Below are positions 26,684-36,454 of a stretch of DNA of 46,464 nucleotides, piece after piece. This stretch comes from Cyclobacteriaceae bacterium (GTDB taxonomy: Bacteria; Bacteroidota; Bacteroidia; Cytophagales; Cyclobacteriaceae): the NCBI GenBank assembly GCA_028285685.1, contig JANQOR010000025.1:1-46464 (forward strand). The letters run 5' to 3'. Under the pieces are notes generated by a model. That model had not been told where the DNA came from. It saw nothing but the letters and a program-made list of their open reading frames with translations, and did not search any database. The first letter of the stretch is position 1; the number at the start of each line of letters is the position of its first letter. The translations under genes and the position numbers were made by a program.

Positions 26684-29600
26684 TTAATCCTTTTCATCAG
26701 AAGATTTCGATTCTTTCCAAGATTCATAATGTGGCCTAAACTCCTCAATTAATTGTTTCATATCAAATCCTTGAGTTTCCGCAAAATTCTGAATGTATTC
26801 ATATATTTCCCCAGACCTCTCATCAATCGCTTTGAATATGTCGTTGATATCGAATTCAACAAGAGATTGTGTGTTGGAAATATCACCATACGCAGTAATT
26901 CCTCCAGAGTAATTAATTACTGGTAATGCAATAGTACCACCAGCTTTTATATCTTCATAAATAATACTTCCATTTTCATCTCTTGGTACGGTTAGGTTTA
27001 ACTCACCCCCACCATCTGGTCCAAATGGTTCACCCGCCACTATAGTTGTTGCAGCAGATCCCCCAAAATTCAGACCTGTTCCTTTCATATTGTCAATACT
27101 TCCCGTTGGAAATAGTCCGAATTCTGCTCCTCCACCACCATATATTCCAACTTGTGTTCCTACAGAAGTCGTTTGAAAAAGCATTCCCTTACCGTCATCA
27201 ATGTTAACTGCTACGCCATATGCAATACTTGCTGTTACTCCCATCAAATTAGGTAACAAAGGAAGTGATAGCCTTGCCTCAGCTTGAGCATACACCGCCT
27301 CAAGCCCTTCTAACTCTATGTGATTAGTAACTTTATTCTCAGAGAAGGCATACGTACTATTGTAATAAAAACTCTCTGCCAAAGGATCGACATTAAAGAA
27401 CCTTCCTATTTCAGGCTGATGATTCCTCCATTTAAACTGTATCCAACCTGTAGTCTCATCCCTCTCCTGATCTTGAAAAGTATTAAACCTATTCACCGTA
27501 CTAGCCGTCCTCTGATACCCGTTAAACGTCAGCCCAAACGGATAGTAATCGTTCGCTTGTACAACATTCGTTTTCTCCTGGTCCACTTTGAAATCATCAA
27601 AGTACACATAGTTGGTTGTGTTGCTTTCATTGCTGATATACGCAATCAAATAACCGTTCCTATCAATAGGAATGTCGTTGATTGAAATGGTTTGTTCGCT
27701 TCCATTTGCTGCACTGCTTATCTGGATGAATCCTAGGAGTGGCGTGGTGCCATTATATGCAAGATTCATATTTCTGTCGAAGATCAAATAATTAAGGTAG
27801 GCCCCAGGCACATTGTCATCATTGCTGCCACCAGCACCTAAAGCAGTAATCGCAGCTCCAATACCATTGTCGATCGCTGTGGACGCAAATCCCTCCAGAA
27901 GCTGCGAGCCTTGGACCGCTGTACTCAGTGTTGACTCGATCGTAGCAGCAGCGATCCCTGCAGAATAGCCACTTCCTCCGCTGTAGTAACCCTTTACACT
28001 CAGGTCTATTTCGTCACCCTTATTGACTGATAGAACAGCGTATGTTCCAACAGGTGTGGCATTGTTCAAGCGGGTTGCTTTTCCTGTATTAGAAGTACTT
28101 GGATGTGAATCCCTGTTCACATTTACGTTTCCAAAAAATTCGGACTCTGTAGAAACATTGGCATCTTCAAACGAAGCGGAGTTTGAATACGACTCAGGTG
28201 TTGTTGAAAACGTCAATCGTGTATTTCCCAAATGATCCTTCAGATGATATTGATAGTCATATTCCGCCTTAAGCAGCTCTGCCTGGTTCACATAAAAAGC
28301 ATCACCAACCGACTGACCTGAAAACAATATTCCTACCTTTAAAGCCGTATCTCCATCCGGAATAACGAATGTTTTGGAAGTCCAGCCCTCGTTGCTACTG
28401 CCTTCAGGAAGTTTAATTTCCGACCAGGTTATGCTTGCGGAGCTAGTGGTAATATACAAGTAGGCATCAACACCCAAATCACTATAGCCGAACACTTTAA
28501 AGGTGTAGGGCTGTCCGCCTGTCACACTAATTGTCCCACCAATAGGCCACGCACCCGGTGTGCTAGTGCTTTGATTAGATAGGACCTTTACCCGTTCTCC
28601 ATCGGTCGAAATTGTCACGTTTTGATTGGCACTAAACCCAGAGGTGCTGCTTCCATTCTTAAGAAAAGTTACTTCTCCTCCTACTTTCTGTATGATCCGA
28701 CCTTCCTCATGTTGGATCAATTGCAATTGTCTTCCATTTCCGTCATGCAGGTCTTCATAAATGAATTCTCCAACATAGTCAGTTGTCTTCTCTAAATTTC
28801 CTTCGCTGTAAACGGCCTGTTGAAGCTTCATGCCGACCGCATCGTACTGATATTCGATGTAGTCATCCACCCCGAACGTCACTTTGGTGGGGAGATTAAG
28901 ATGATTGTAGTCGATATCTGTGATGCCTTTGTTTGCATCCGAGATCATGTTCCCGTTATCATCATAAATGTAATCTGGGCCTGATCCTGATTCAGTAAAC
29001 CCTTCTGTATCGTCCCACGAGTCGTCAACCTTTACAAGTTGGTTTCCTTCATAAGTATAGCTAAGGTTATCCATTTCCTCTCCGTTCTTGCCTTTCCGCG
29101 TTAGTCCTTGAATGTTACCGTTCAAGTCATAGCTAGTAACGTCCACATCAAATTCGGCGTGACTGGTATTGGTGTTTCTAATGTGATTAGCCTCTGTCAA
29201 TCTATTCAGTCCATCATAGTCAAACTCATAGGCTCTTCTGCTGATTCCATCATTCTCCGCATCGTAGCTACTCCAGCGCATAGCTGCAATATTCCCATTG
29301 TATCTATTCTCATGACCAGTTAGTCCTGAGGAGGTATTATAGTATAATTCCATCCCAAGGAGATCGTCACCATTCGTAAGTTGAGAATCGTTGATTCTGG
29401 TGAGCCACCCCCTGATGTTGTAGTCATAATCAACATTTTGCTCAAACGAGCTTGCAGGTGGATAGCTGCTGCTTCCCTCATGATGTAGATTCTTCGTTGT
29501 GAGTTCACCCAATTCGCTGTACTCATTATGCGAGATAAGCATTTTGGGGTTTGCGCCTATTTTATGCCAGGTGTTGACCAAACGATCCGCATGATCGTAT

Positions 29601-32482
29601 TCGTATTCTCTCAATATTTCAGTAGTGGCCCCAGAGGCTGTATGGGTAAGATGCGACCGACGTAGATTTCCCACATAATCGTATTGATTACTGATTTTAT
29701 CGGTTCCGGCCAAGTGATTATCAGCAATAGTTTGGATCGGTCGGTATTTACTGTCGTAGTAGGTCACAGACTGTAGCATGTTACCTGTGCCAGTTCCATC
29801 ATCTGCAAGAGTCCCGGTAACCTGTCCTTTCACCTGATCCCGCAACTCAGGGTCAAGGTGAAAGGTACCGTTCGTGAATCCATGATCCTCATATTGCTCT
29901 CCTCCAATAAAATCGTAATTGTCGTAATAACTTATGGTCAGATACTTTTGAATATTATCTGTAGGAAAAGTTGTATTTGTATACTTCGTAGTACCTGATC
30001 CATTGTATGTTTCGTTCCTTTCGTTGTAACCGGCAACATGGAGTGCTTCCTGGATAGTAGTGGCAGTCCTGCTATCCGTGCAAATGCCTGTCATTATTGG
30101 CCGGTTTAATTCATCATACTTGGTGAACAACCATTCATCGTTTCCTCTCTGATTACCATCCTGGGTCAGCACCAGTCGGTCCCATCGATCATAAACCATA
30201 TAAACAGGTTCCGCGCCAGGTACCTTCTTCAGTGTCATACGGTTTCTCTCGTCGTACTCATACATAAAGGCCCAGTCGGAAAGGAAGTCTGGTGACAAAA
30301 TTTCCATCGGGGTAATGTGCACATCTGTAAGTGTGGTCCCTGGATCGATGGTTACAGAGACGCTGGTAGCATACTGGTAATTACCATTAGAGGTAACACT
30401 TTGATCAGTAGTCAATAGCTGATAGCCTGATAAAGCTGTCAACCCATCCATAACCATCTTGTTAGCTTGTGGAGGTAGTACCACTCTCAAACGCTGACGT
30501 TCATCATAAATGTAATAGGTTTCGGCCCATTCGCTTCCGGTGTGAGCTTTCTTTAAAATGACCTGACCTCGTTTGTCCGTGAACGTAATGGTTTCATTTC
30601 CATCCTCATCAGTAGTTACAACCTTATATAATTCCCCAGCGGAGTAATTGGTAGAGGCACTTACTTGAAGGTCCAAGTGTTCATAAAGTTTTACCTCGGA
30701 CGCAGCATTTGTTTCATATCTGGAGGCGGTCGTAGCTCCTCCAGTTACTCTCCAATCCTTACCAGGAGATGCTTGCTCCAACACCCTACCTAAAGGGGAC
30801 CTTTCAAATATGGTTTCGACGTAAGCGTTTACGTCGGGCAGTGATATCCCTGAAAAATCGCCTGGATAATTGTTTAAATAATATTGTTGGGTTGCAGTAG
30901 CAAGATCTTCAGTTCTATATTCCCCGCCGTTGCTAGTTTCCGGAAATGGTAGATATTTCTTCGCTTGTCTGCCAAAATCATCATACTCAAAATGAGTAAC
31001 TACATCTTCACTTGCACTTCCCCCTCTAATAACCACACTTTGTTTTTCTCTTCCTAGTCCATCGTAGTAGATTCGACTTTCAGATTTTTCGTCATTCGCC
31101 AACGAAGACACATTAGTGGCAAGCGTTTTAGGTACAGTGGTATGAATATGGTTTAAAGATTCTGCGGTCACTGTAGGGACAGTCGAAACAACCACTTCCT
31201 GATGGATACAGAAGCTATTGCCAAAATTGTCCAGATAGCAGAGTTCAATGATATTGGCACCTTCACTGTCCCATAGGATATCTACAGTTGGATTATTCCT
31301 TGCGCCTTGAATTACTCCATCGCTACTCCAATCTATACCTCCATTTACTTGATTATCCGGATCTACTAAAGTGTATGTGTCGATAGCTCCAAGCTTAGGT
31401 GTGGAAGGTCCTATCATATAGACATTTTGCTCCCCGGAAACACCCACTACTTTGATTATGCAATGGGTGACATCATTTATGTCCTCGTAGCAGACTTTTA
31501 CCCACTTATTACCTTCATCATTCCAAAAAACATTCACAGTAGCCGCATTGGAACTGCCCTGAATAACACCTGCACTACTCCATATTATCGTTCCGGCTTT
31601 TATTTCACTGTTAGGATCTTCCAAAGTGTACGCACCCGTATCACCAATTTTGGCACCAGAAGCTCCGGCTACATGTATACCTTGCGATACCATTACGTTC
31701 TCTTCAAGACAATAGGTAATGCCAAAGTCATCCTCGTAACAGACTTCAACTGTATTTGCTCCTTCAATGTCCCACAGCACATCTGCACTTGAAGAGTTCC
31801 CAGCCTCTTGAATAATCCCACCACTGCTCCAAACAATAGTGCCAGCTTTGACTTGATTATTGGGGTCATGCAGGGTATATGTTTCTACATCACCAAGCTC
31901 GGAACTCGTCATGCCTGATAAAGAAGGACCTGACACGGACACCTCCTCAGAGATGCAAAAACTGTTTCCAGAAGGGTCCTCAAAACAAACTTCGACAATA
32001 TTTAATCCATTGCTATCCCAAAAAATCTCGACACTCGAACTATTGTTGGCTCCTTGAATCACACCATCGGTACTCCAATCTATACTACCTGAATTGACGT
32101 AGAAAGAATTCACAAGAGAGTAGGTGCTTGTCGTTCCTAATCCTGCGGTCAAATTTCCCGATATGTAGTATACGATGACTTGAATGCTTATGCAGTGCTC
32201 ATTCGCCGAGGCATCTTCATAGCAAAGCTCAACCATGTTTTGACCTTCAATGTCCCACACGACATCAATGCTCGAGGAACTTGAACTCCCTTGAATACTC
32301 CCATCACAACTCCACTCGATGCTTCCTGCAACTATTTCACCGTTGGGGTCCTGGACAGAGTAGGTCTCTGTCTCTCCAAATTTGATCAACGTGGGTCCTG
32401 AAATAGAGACATTTTGAGCAAGGACCTGGGAGGAGCCAAAAAGAATCAGTAACAGTGCAATCGTTTGGCTGAATAATTTCAT
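26684..32482 (-). CDS. Giant secreted Ig-like/DUF6443/RHS protein with glycine-rich tip (operon B)
   Basis: I chose the ATG at 32482 because it gives a clean signal peptide (MKLFSQTIALLLILFGSSQV, cleavage near LAQ); an upstream ATG at 32515 would add 11 polar residues. The product is about 1932 aa. Five PKD/Ig-like repeats of about 80 aa (each with WS-x-x-G-x-IQ and a V-E-x-C-Y-E-D-type end) span about 25-420. A DUF6443-like segment follows (IYYDGLGREKQSVV), then YD repeats, an extra beta-sandwich of about 140 aa inserted before DYQYHLKDHLGNTRLTF, and the RHS core (EIGRFFNVDPLAE, YNSTYAFSENKV). The core ends IELEGLE, so it lacks the DPxG of the operon A protein. The tip is about 200 aa, Gly-rich at first, with an acidic helical end. 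No T9SS domain is visible. Confidence 0.87.
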   Translation of the reverse strand: MKLFSQTIALLLILFGSSQVLAQNVSISGPTLIKFGETETYSVQDPNGEIVAGSIEWSCDGSIQGSSSSSSIDVVWDIEGQNMVELCYEDASANEHCISIQVIVYYISGNLTAGLGTTSTYSLVNSFYVNSGSIDWSTDGVIQGANNSSSVEIFWDSNGLNIVEVCFEDPSGNSFCISEEVSVSGPSLSGMTSSELGDVETYTLHDPNNQVKAGTIVWSSGGIIQEAGNSSSADVLWDIEGANTVEVCYEDDFGITYCLEENVMVSQGIHVAGASGAKIGDTGAYTLEDPNSEIKAGTIIWSSAGVIQGSSNAATVNVFWNDEGNKWVKVCYEDINDVTHCIIKVVGVSGEQNVYMIGPSTPKLGAIDTYTLVDPDNQVNGGIDWSSDGVIQGARNNPTVDILWDSEGANIIELCYLDNFGNSFCIHQEVVVSTVPTVTAESLNHIHTTVPKTLATNVSSLANDEKSESRIYYDGLGREKQSVVIRGGSASEDVVTHFEYDDFGRQAKKYLPFPETSNGGEYRTEDLATATQQYYLNNYPGDFSGISLPDVNAYVETIFERSPLGRVLEQASPGKDWRVTGGATTASRYETNAASEVKLYEHLDLQVSASTNYSAGELYKVVTTDEDGNETITFTDKRGQVILKKAHTGSEWAETYYIYDERQRLRVVLPPQANKMVMDGLTALSGYQLLTTDQSVTSNGNYQYATSVSVTIDPGTTLTDVHITPMEILSPDFLSDWAFMYEYDERNRMTLKKVPGAEPVYMVYDRWDRLVLTQDGNQRGNDEWLFTKYDELNRPIMTGICTDSRTATTIQEALHVAGYNERNETYNGSGTTKYTNTTFPTDNIQKYLTISYYDNYDFIGGEQYEDHGFTNGTFHLDPELRDQVKGQVTGTLADDGTGTGNMLQSVTYYDSKYRPIQTIADNHLAGTDKISNQYDYVGNLRRSHLTHTASGATTEILREYEYDHADRLVNTWHKIGANPKMLISHNEYSELGELTTKNLHHEGSSSYPPASSFEQNVDYDYNIRGWLTRINDSQLTNGDDLLGMELYYNTSSGLTGHENRYNGNIAAMRWSSYDAENDGISRRAYEFDYDGLNRLTEANHIRNTNTSHAEFDVDVTSYDLNGNIQGLTRKGKNGEEMDNLSYTYEGNQLVKVDDSWDDTEGFTESGSGPDYIYDDNGNMISDANKGITDIDYNHLNLPTKVTFGVDDYIEYQYDAVGMKLQQAVYSEGNLEKTTDYVGEFIYEDLHDGNGRQLQLIQHEEGRIIQKVGGEVTFLKNGSSTSGFSANQNVTISTDGERVKVLSNQSTSTPGAWPIGGTISVTGGQPYTFKVFGYSDLGVDAYLYITTSSASITWSEIKLPEGSSNEGWTSKTFVIPDGDTALKVGILFSGQSVGDAFYVNQAELLKAEYDYQYHLKDHLGNTRLTFSTTPESYSNSASFEDANVSTESEFFGNVNVNRDSHPSTSNTGKATRLNNATPVGTYAVLSVNKGDEIDLSVKGYYSGGSGYSAGIAAATIESTLSTAVQGSQLLEGFASTAIDNGIGAAITALGAGGSNDDNVPGAYLNYLIFDRNMNLAYNGTTPLLGFIQISSAANGSEQTISINDIPIDRNGYLIAYISNESNTTNYVYFDDFKVDQEKTNVVQANDYYPFGLTFNGYQRTASTVNRFNTFQDQERDETTGWIQFKWRNHQPEIGRFFNVDPLAESFYYNSTYAFSENKVTNHIELEGLEAVYAQAEARLSLPLLPNLMGVTASIAYGVAVNIDDGKGMLFQTTSVGTQVGIYGGGGAEFGLFPTGSIDNMKGTGLNFGGSAATTIVAGEPFGPDGGGELNLTVPRDENGSIIYEDIKAGGTIALPVINYSGGITAYGDISNTQSLVEFDINDIFKAIDERSGEIYEYIQNFAETQGFDMKQLIEEFRPHYESWKESKSSDEKD

Positions 32483-32527
32483 TGTAATTTTTTTGTTTCT
32501 TATGTGGATATCCATACTTGAAAATGC

Positions 32528-35500
32528 TTATTGACCCTGACCTTGATTTTGATAGTAGTATTGATAATTTGACAACACCTTGTCCTCATTATCCTTCGTT
32601 TGCTTCAACTGTTGAAGTTTATTGTACTCATAGTATGTCACGTTCCCATTGGGGTCAGTTACACTAGTAACCCCTACTAGCGGATCATACGTGTAGGTGG
32701 TCACCATTGCATTTGTAAGAGCGGGAGTGTTTCGCAAATTAGAAAGCTGTATTCGAAGAATATTTTCGTCGTTTTGAGAATCATCATTGTTCGAACCTGC
32801 GATGGCCACATCAATCAAATTCTGTTCTGTTGTAGTGATCTGCGAAGCACTAAAATTTTCTATTCTCGCGATAGGATATTGGTCGTTATAGCCCCATATG
32901 AATAAGACGCTAACACCATCCTTCCTCAAAACCTCCTTGAGGTTACCGTTTTCGTAATACATAAGGCTTGCGCTGCGTTCGTAATCATAGTAGGGATTCC
33001 CAGAAACCCAGTTGGTTTCATTGAAGTTTGAGTGGGTGTTAAAATCAGGAAGAGTTACGTTGTAATTTTCAATAGGACCAACTTCCAACTTCAAAATTTC
33101 AATAGGTTGATAGCGCTTGTCGGTTGCGCCCGGAGATGAGATTTCATCATATATTGATAGCCTACCATTAATTAGTTTATGATAGCCCTTGGAATCGCTC
33201 CCCCTCCATATTTGTTCCTCAATCGGTGCATAAATATTCTTACTCTTAAGTGTATTCATCGTGATAGATGATCCTGTACCTGCACTTGTCGCACTGGAAT
33301 AGTCCTGAGCGTACTTGGACTTCTTGATAATCTCATCACCATCACTGTTGGTAGTTATTATCTTGGTAGCCATCAGATGATTTGGGTTATTGTATTCATA
33401 GCTGATTTTTGTAGAGACTGGATTGGTTCCGTCAGTATCGTACTTGATAGTTTCTTTGCTTTTTAACAAGCTGTATTTACGATCTAAATAAGAGGTTCCG
33501 GTAAAAACCACATGATCTGCTGCTTGGACTGAAGTAGTAAATAGCCTGCTTTTGACAAAATCGTAGTACTCATATTTTTCTTCTCTAACTAGTGTCGGAT
33601 TTTGAAGAACACCATTTGATTTATACACTAAGGTTGATTTCGGTTTGGAATAGTTAGGGTTGGTCTCAGGTAATCCGTTGTAAGGCCAACTCTTTGTGAT
33701 TTTTGTCGCCAAAGGCTCAAAATCAGGGCCTGTAAAAATGGCAAAGCCAAAAGTACCGACCGGATCTTCTACGCTGAAAATGTCAAGAAATGTTGGGTGT
33801 CGATCAATAATGAGTCTATCGTACTTATGTAGTGTAAATCCAGTGTTAGCATGTTCTTCACCCTCAGTCACTTTTACCTCGCTGTAGACAACCCAGGAAT
33901 TGTGTATTCGATCAGGTTCAGATTTTATCGAAAACTGGGGAGTTCTAATTCGAATATAAGATTGGAAATTTGTACGATGCGGAGGATTTAGCGGGTATCC
34001 GCCACCCACTACAGCCCACAAAGCAGAAGAGCCCAAAGAAATAGGCTTGGATAATTCGAGACCTGGTAAGTCATCACGATACAGACCAGGAACAAAACTT
34101 GCCGCTGGCGTATACTCAATAATCAACGGCTCCTCCGAAATTTGACCACTACTTTTAGAAGTTGGCTGCCCATTCTCATCATGCAGCACATAGTCATAGG
34201 TGAGTATATTTTCGTCACCTGCTGAACCAATGACTTGCGATTTTACTCGTATGCCTCCTCCTAGCTTTACATCGCTCTCAACAACTAGGTCATCTTCATT
34301 TGCCAGAGAGCTATCAGTTGTTTCAAACGACACCGCTAAACTGACTTCAGAGGACATATTAATCATGTCATTATCAACTGTTGCATTGGTCGTGATAATA
34401 GCCTGATAATTGCCTGCTTCCAAGTCAAGGTATAAATACCTATCCAGTGCATCTCCTACAGTGATATCACTGCCATCATACTCACTTTTCAAAAATTCAT
34501 CATAATAATCGTAAGCGGCTAAACTGGCTGAGGAAACATAAAACGAGTTGAGTACTGATCCTTCATGATAATCCAAGTAGTCAGCAAATTCAGAGCTGGG
34601 AACGTCATTAGGGTCGTCATATTCTAGCTGAGCACTGTTCTTAAATTCGACCCAACTATCTGCATTAACATGTAAAGCTATTCCATCATCGGAACCAGGG
34701 TCATAATCAAAGTAAGCGGAAAAGACTTCTTGATTCGCATCCGTATCTTCTATAGAAATTCTATAGCCACTAATTTCCTGATTTTGCAAGACTCCATTGG
34801 TATCGTCTCGATTTGGCCCCTTCACCAAAGTTAGGTTCATGTCCAGCTTCACAAATTGGTCTTCCGTCAAGGAGAAGTCATAGGTCTCACTGTTGCTAGC
34901 AACATGATCAAAATAGTTAAACCATTCATCACCTCTCCAGTTCAGCTTAAGTTCCTTTGTAACATTTAGCCACTCTTCTCCGGCACTACCTCCGCCATCG
35001 CTTCCTTTTAGATACTGGTTATTCTCGTAGTAAAAAGTGTTATAACCGCCCGTAGGGAAAGTGACTTTTCTCAGTGATCCATATTCAGCAGTTGAAGTCG
35101 GTTCCTTTGACAGGGAAGGTTTCCACTTGACTTTATCGGAATAAGGGAATTGAGTTCCTGTTTGCTGACTGAAATAACCCCAGTGATCTTCTTTGTACTC
35201 CAACCTACCTGGCAGCGAATTTTCGTTAATATATTCGAATAGATATGGTGGTCTGGATGAAGTCCCATCACCTGAAAATTCTTGTATTGATCTTAAAAAC
35301 AATCTCTCGTCACCAACATTATCAATATCAATATCAAAATATTTCATTGGTTGAGTGCCTTGTGGGTCTTTGAAAACAGAGATCCTGCTCAAAGCATTTA
35401 GGTTTCCACTTCCGATATCATTCCGAGTTGTGGAAGCATCGAACTCCACTTCGTTTACAATTACTCCACCTCTCTTTAAAACAATCTCGTCTAATTTCTT

Positions 35501-36454
35501 TGACTCATAAGAGAGGTATTTATCATCATTTCCGTATTGCTCTTCTATATAGAAAGTCTCAGTCAGGGGGCGAAGGACTAACGTATTGTTCTTTTTTACC
35601 TGCTGACCATACGTTTCCGTATAATAAGAAAGCTCAATTCTCTCATCGTGAGTTGCCGAAATGATTTCGGTAAGGTGCCAGGAAACAACTATTCCTTCAT
35701 CGAAATAGGGAGACACTTCGTTGGTGACGGTGGTGGTTTCTTTCTCAGAAAAGATATATTTAGTACCGTCTTCAGTCACAATTGTAATGTCACCTGTAAA
35801 ATCAACTGTGAGCAGCCAGTCACGTTGCTTTTTTAAGTAGTAAGGTGTTACAAAATCATCCTCCAATGCAAACTGCCCGGAGTACCCCATAAAATTATAA
35901 TTGAATACGTCTGGAGCCGCATCTAAATGGCCTTCAAAAACGTCTAATGCTTCTTCATCTGTCCACTCGTTTTGCAGCACAGGATTTAGTAAGGGGTTTT
36001 CATTATCAGAATTATCGATCAAACTCTCCGCTATTGAGTTAGATAGGCGAGTGGTCGGATCAACCTCTCCATTTACCGTTCTTGTAATTACACCTCCTGC
36101 AAGCATGCTCCAACCGTGACCGGTATATGGTGAAGTCTCTTTTATTTTCACACCTGCCCGGTAGGAAAAAGTAATCGGGAGTGAAAGGCTCTGTCCTGCA
36201 ATCGTATATATTGGAATAGAAAGACCCAATTGGCCAGTGGATAGGTCAACTGGTGAAAAGCTGTATTCCCCTAGAGCTGTTGTCGTAGGGGGAGCAGGAA
36301 CCGGGTTATGTTCTTGTTCTCTCAACTCAAACTGTCCTGAAGAGAAAAAGGGGATAAACAAACAAGCTACTGTTAGTATTGTATAAACCAATTCTTTCCA
36401 AATTTTCATCTCGGTCATTTTTTGTGAATTCGTTTCTTCTGTAATGAGATTCAT
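32528..36454 (-). CDS. SpvB/TcB-like secreted protein with C-terminal YD repeats (operon B)
   Basis: This 1308-aa protein is the counterpart of 7946-11101. The signal peptide is best read from an internal Met (codon 13 or 16; FFSSGQ cleavage), but the ATG at 36454 overlaps the previous stop as ATGA, which favours the longer form. Residues about 45-150 show the SpvB-like pattern: STGQLGLSIPIYTIAG, LPITFSYRAGVKIKE, GHGWSMLAGGVITRTVNGE. The body is beta-rich, with a large insertion at about 480-850 (YDFSLTEDQFVKLDMNLTLV and others) that the operon A protein lacks. The end has YD repeats (VTTYTYDPLVGVTSVTDPNG, YYEYNKLQQLKQTKD). I infer a B-like partner of the following RHS protein. Confidence 0.75.
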   Translation of the reverse strand: MNLITEETNSQKMTEMKIWKELVYTILTVACLFIPFFSSGQFELREQEHNPVPAPPTTTALGEYSFSPVDLSTGQLGLSIPIYTIAGQSLSLPITFSYRAGVKIKETSPYTGHGWSMLAGGVITRTVNGEVDPTTRLSNSIAESLIDNSDNENPLLNPVLQNEWTDEEALDVFEGHLDAAPDVFNYNFMGYSGQFALEDDFVTPYYLKKQRDWLLTVDFTGDITIVTEDGTKYIFSEKETTTVTNEVSPYFDEGIVVSWHLTEIISATHDERIELSYYTETYGQQVKKNNTLVLRPLTETFYIEEQYGNDDKYLSYESKKLDEIVLKRGGVIVNEVEFDASTTRNDIGSGNLNALSRISVFKDPQGTQPMKYFDIDIDNVGDERLFLRSIQEFSGDGTSSRPPYLFEYINENSLPGRLEYKEDHWGYFSQQTGTQFPYSDKVKWKPSLSKEPTSTAEYGSLRKVTFPTGGYNTFYYENNQYLKGSDGGGSAGEEWLNVTKELKLNWRGDEWFNYFDHVASNSETYDFSLTEDQFVKLDMNLTLVKGPNRDDTNGVLQNQEISGYRISIEDTDANQEVFSAYFDYDPGSDDGIALHVNADSWVEFKNSAQLEYDDPNDVPSSEFADYLDYHEGSVLNSFYVSSASLAAYDYYDEFLKSEYDGSDITVGDALDRYLYLDLEAGNYQAIITTNATVDNDMINMSSEVSLAVSFETTDSSLANEDDLVVESDVKLGGGIRVKSQVIGSAGDENILTYDYVLHDENGQPTSKSSGQISEEPLIIEYTPAASFVPGLYRDDLPGLELSKPISLGSSALWAVVGGGYPLNPPHRTNFQSYIRIRTPQFSIKSEPDRIHNSWVVYSEVKVTEGEEHANTGFTLHKYDRLIIDRHPTFLDIFSVEDPVGTFGFAIFTGPDFEPLATKITKSWPYNGLPETNPNYSKPKSTLVYKSNGVLQNPTLVREEKYEYYDFVKSRLFTTSVQAADHVVFTGTSYLDRKYSLLKSKETIKYDTDGTNPVSTKISYEYNNPNHLMATKIITTNSDGDEIIKKSKYAQDYSSATSAGTGSSITMNTLKSKNIYAPIEEQIWRGSDSKGYHKLINGRLSIYDEISSPGATDKRYQPIEILKLEVGPIENYNVTLPDFNTHSNFNETNWVSGNPYYDYERSASLMYYENGNLKEVLRKDGVSVLFIWGYNDQYPIARIENFSASQITTTEQNLIDVAIAGSNNDDSQNDENILRIQLSNLRNTPALTNAMVTTYTYDPLVGVTSVTDPNGNVTYYEYNKLQQLKQTKDNEDKVLSNYQYYYQNQGQGQ

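Noticed and set aside
32483-32515. Upstream ATG of the operon B RHS gene as the true start
   Set aside because: It would place 11 charged or polar residues before a typical signal peptide; the internal ATG at 32482 gives a normal one. Not fully excluded, because the spacing to the previous stop is shorter with the upstream ATG.
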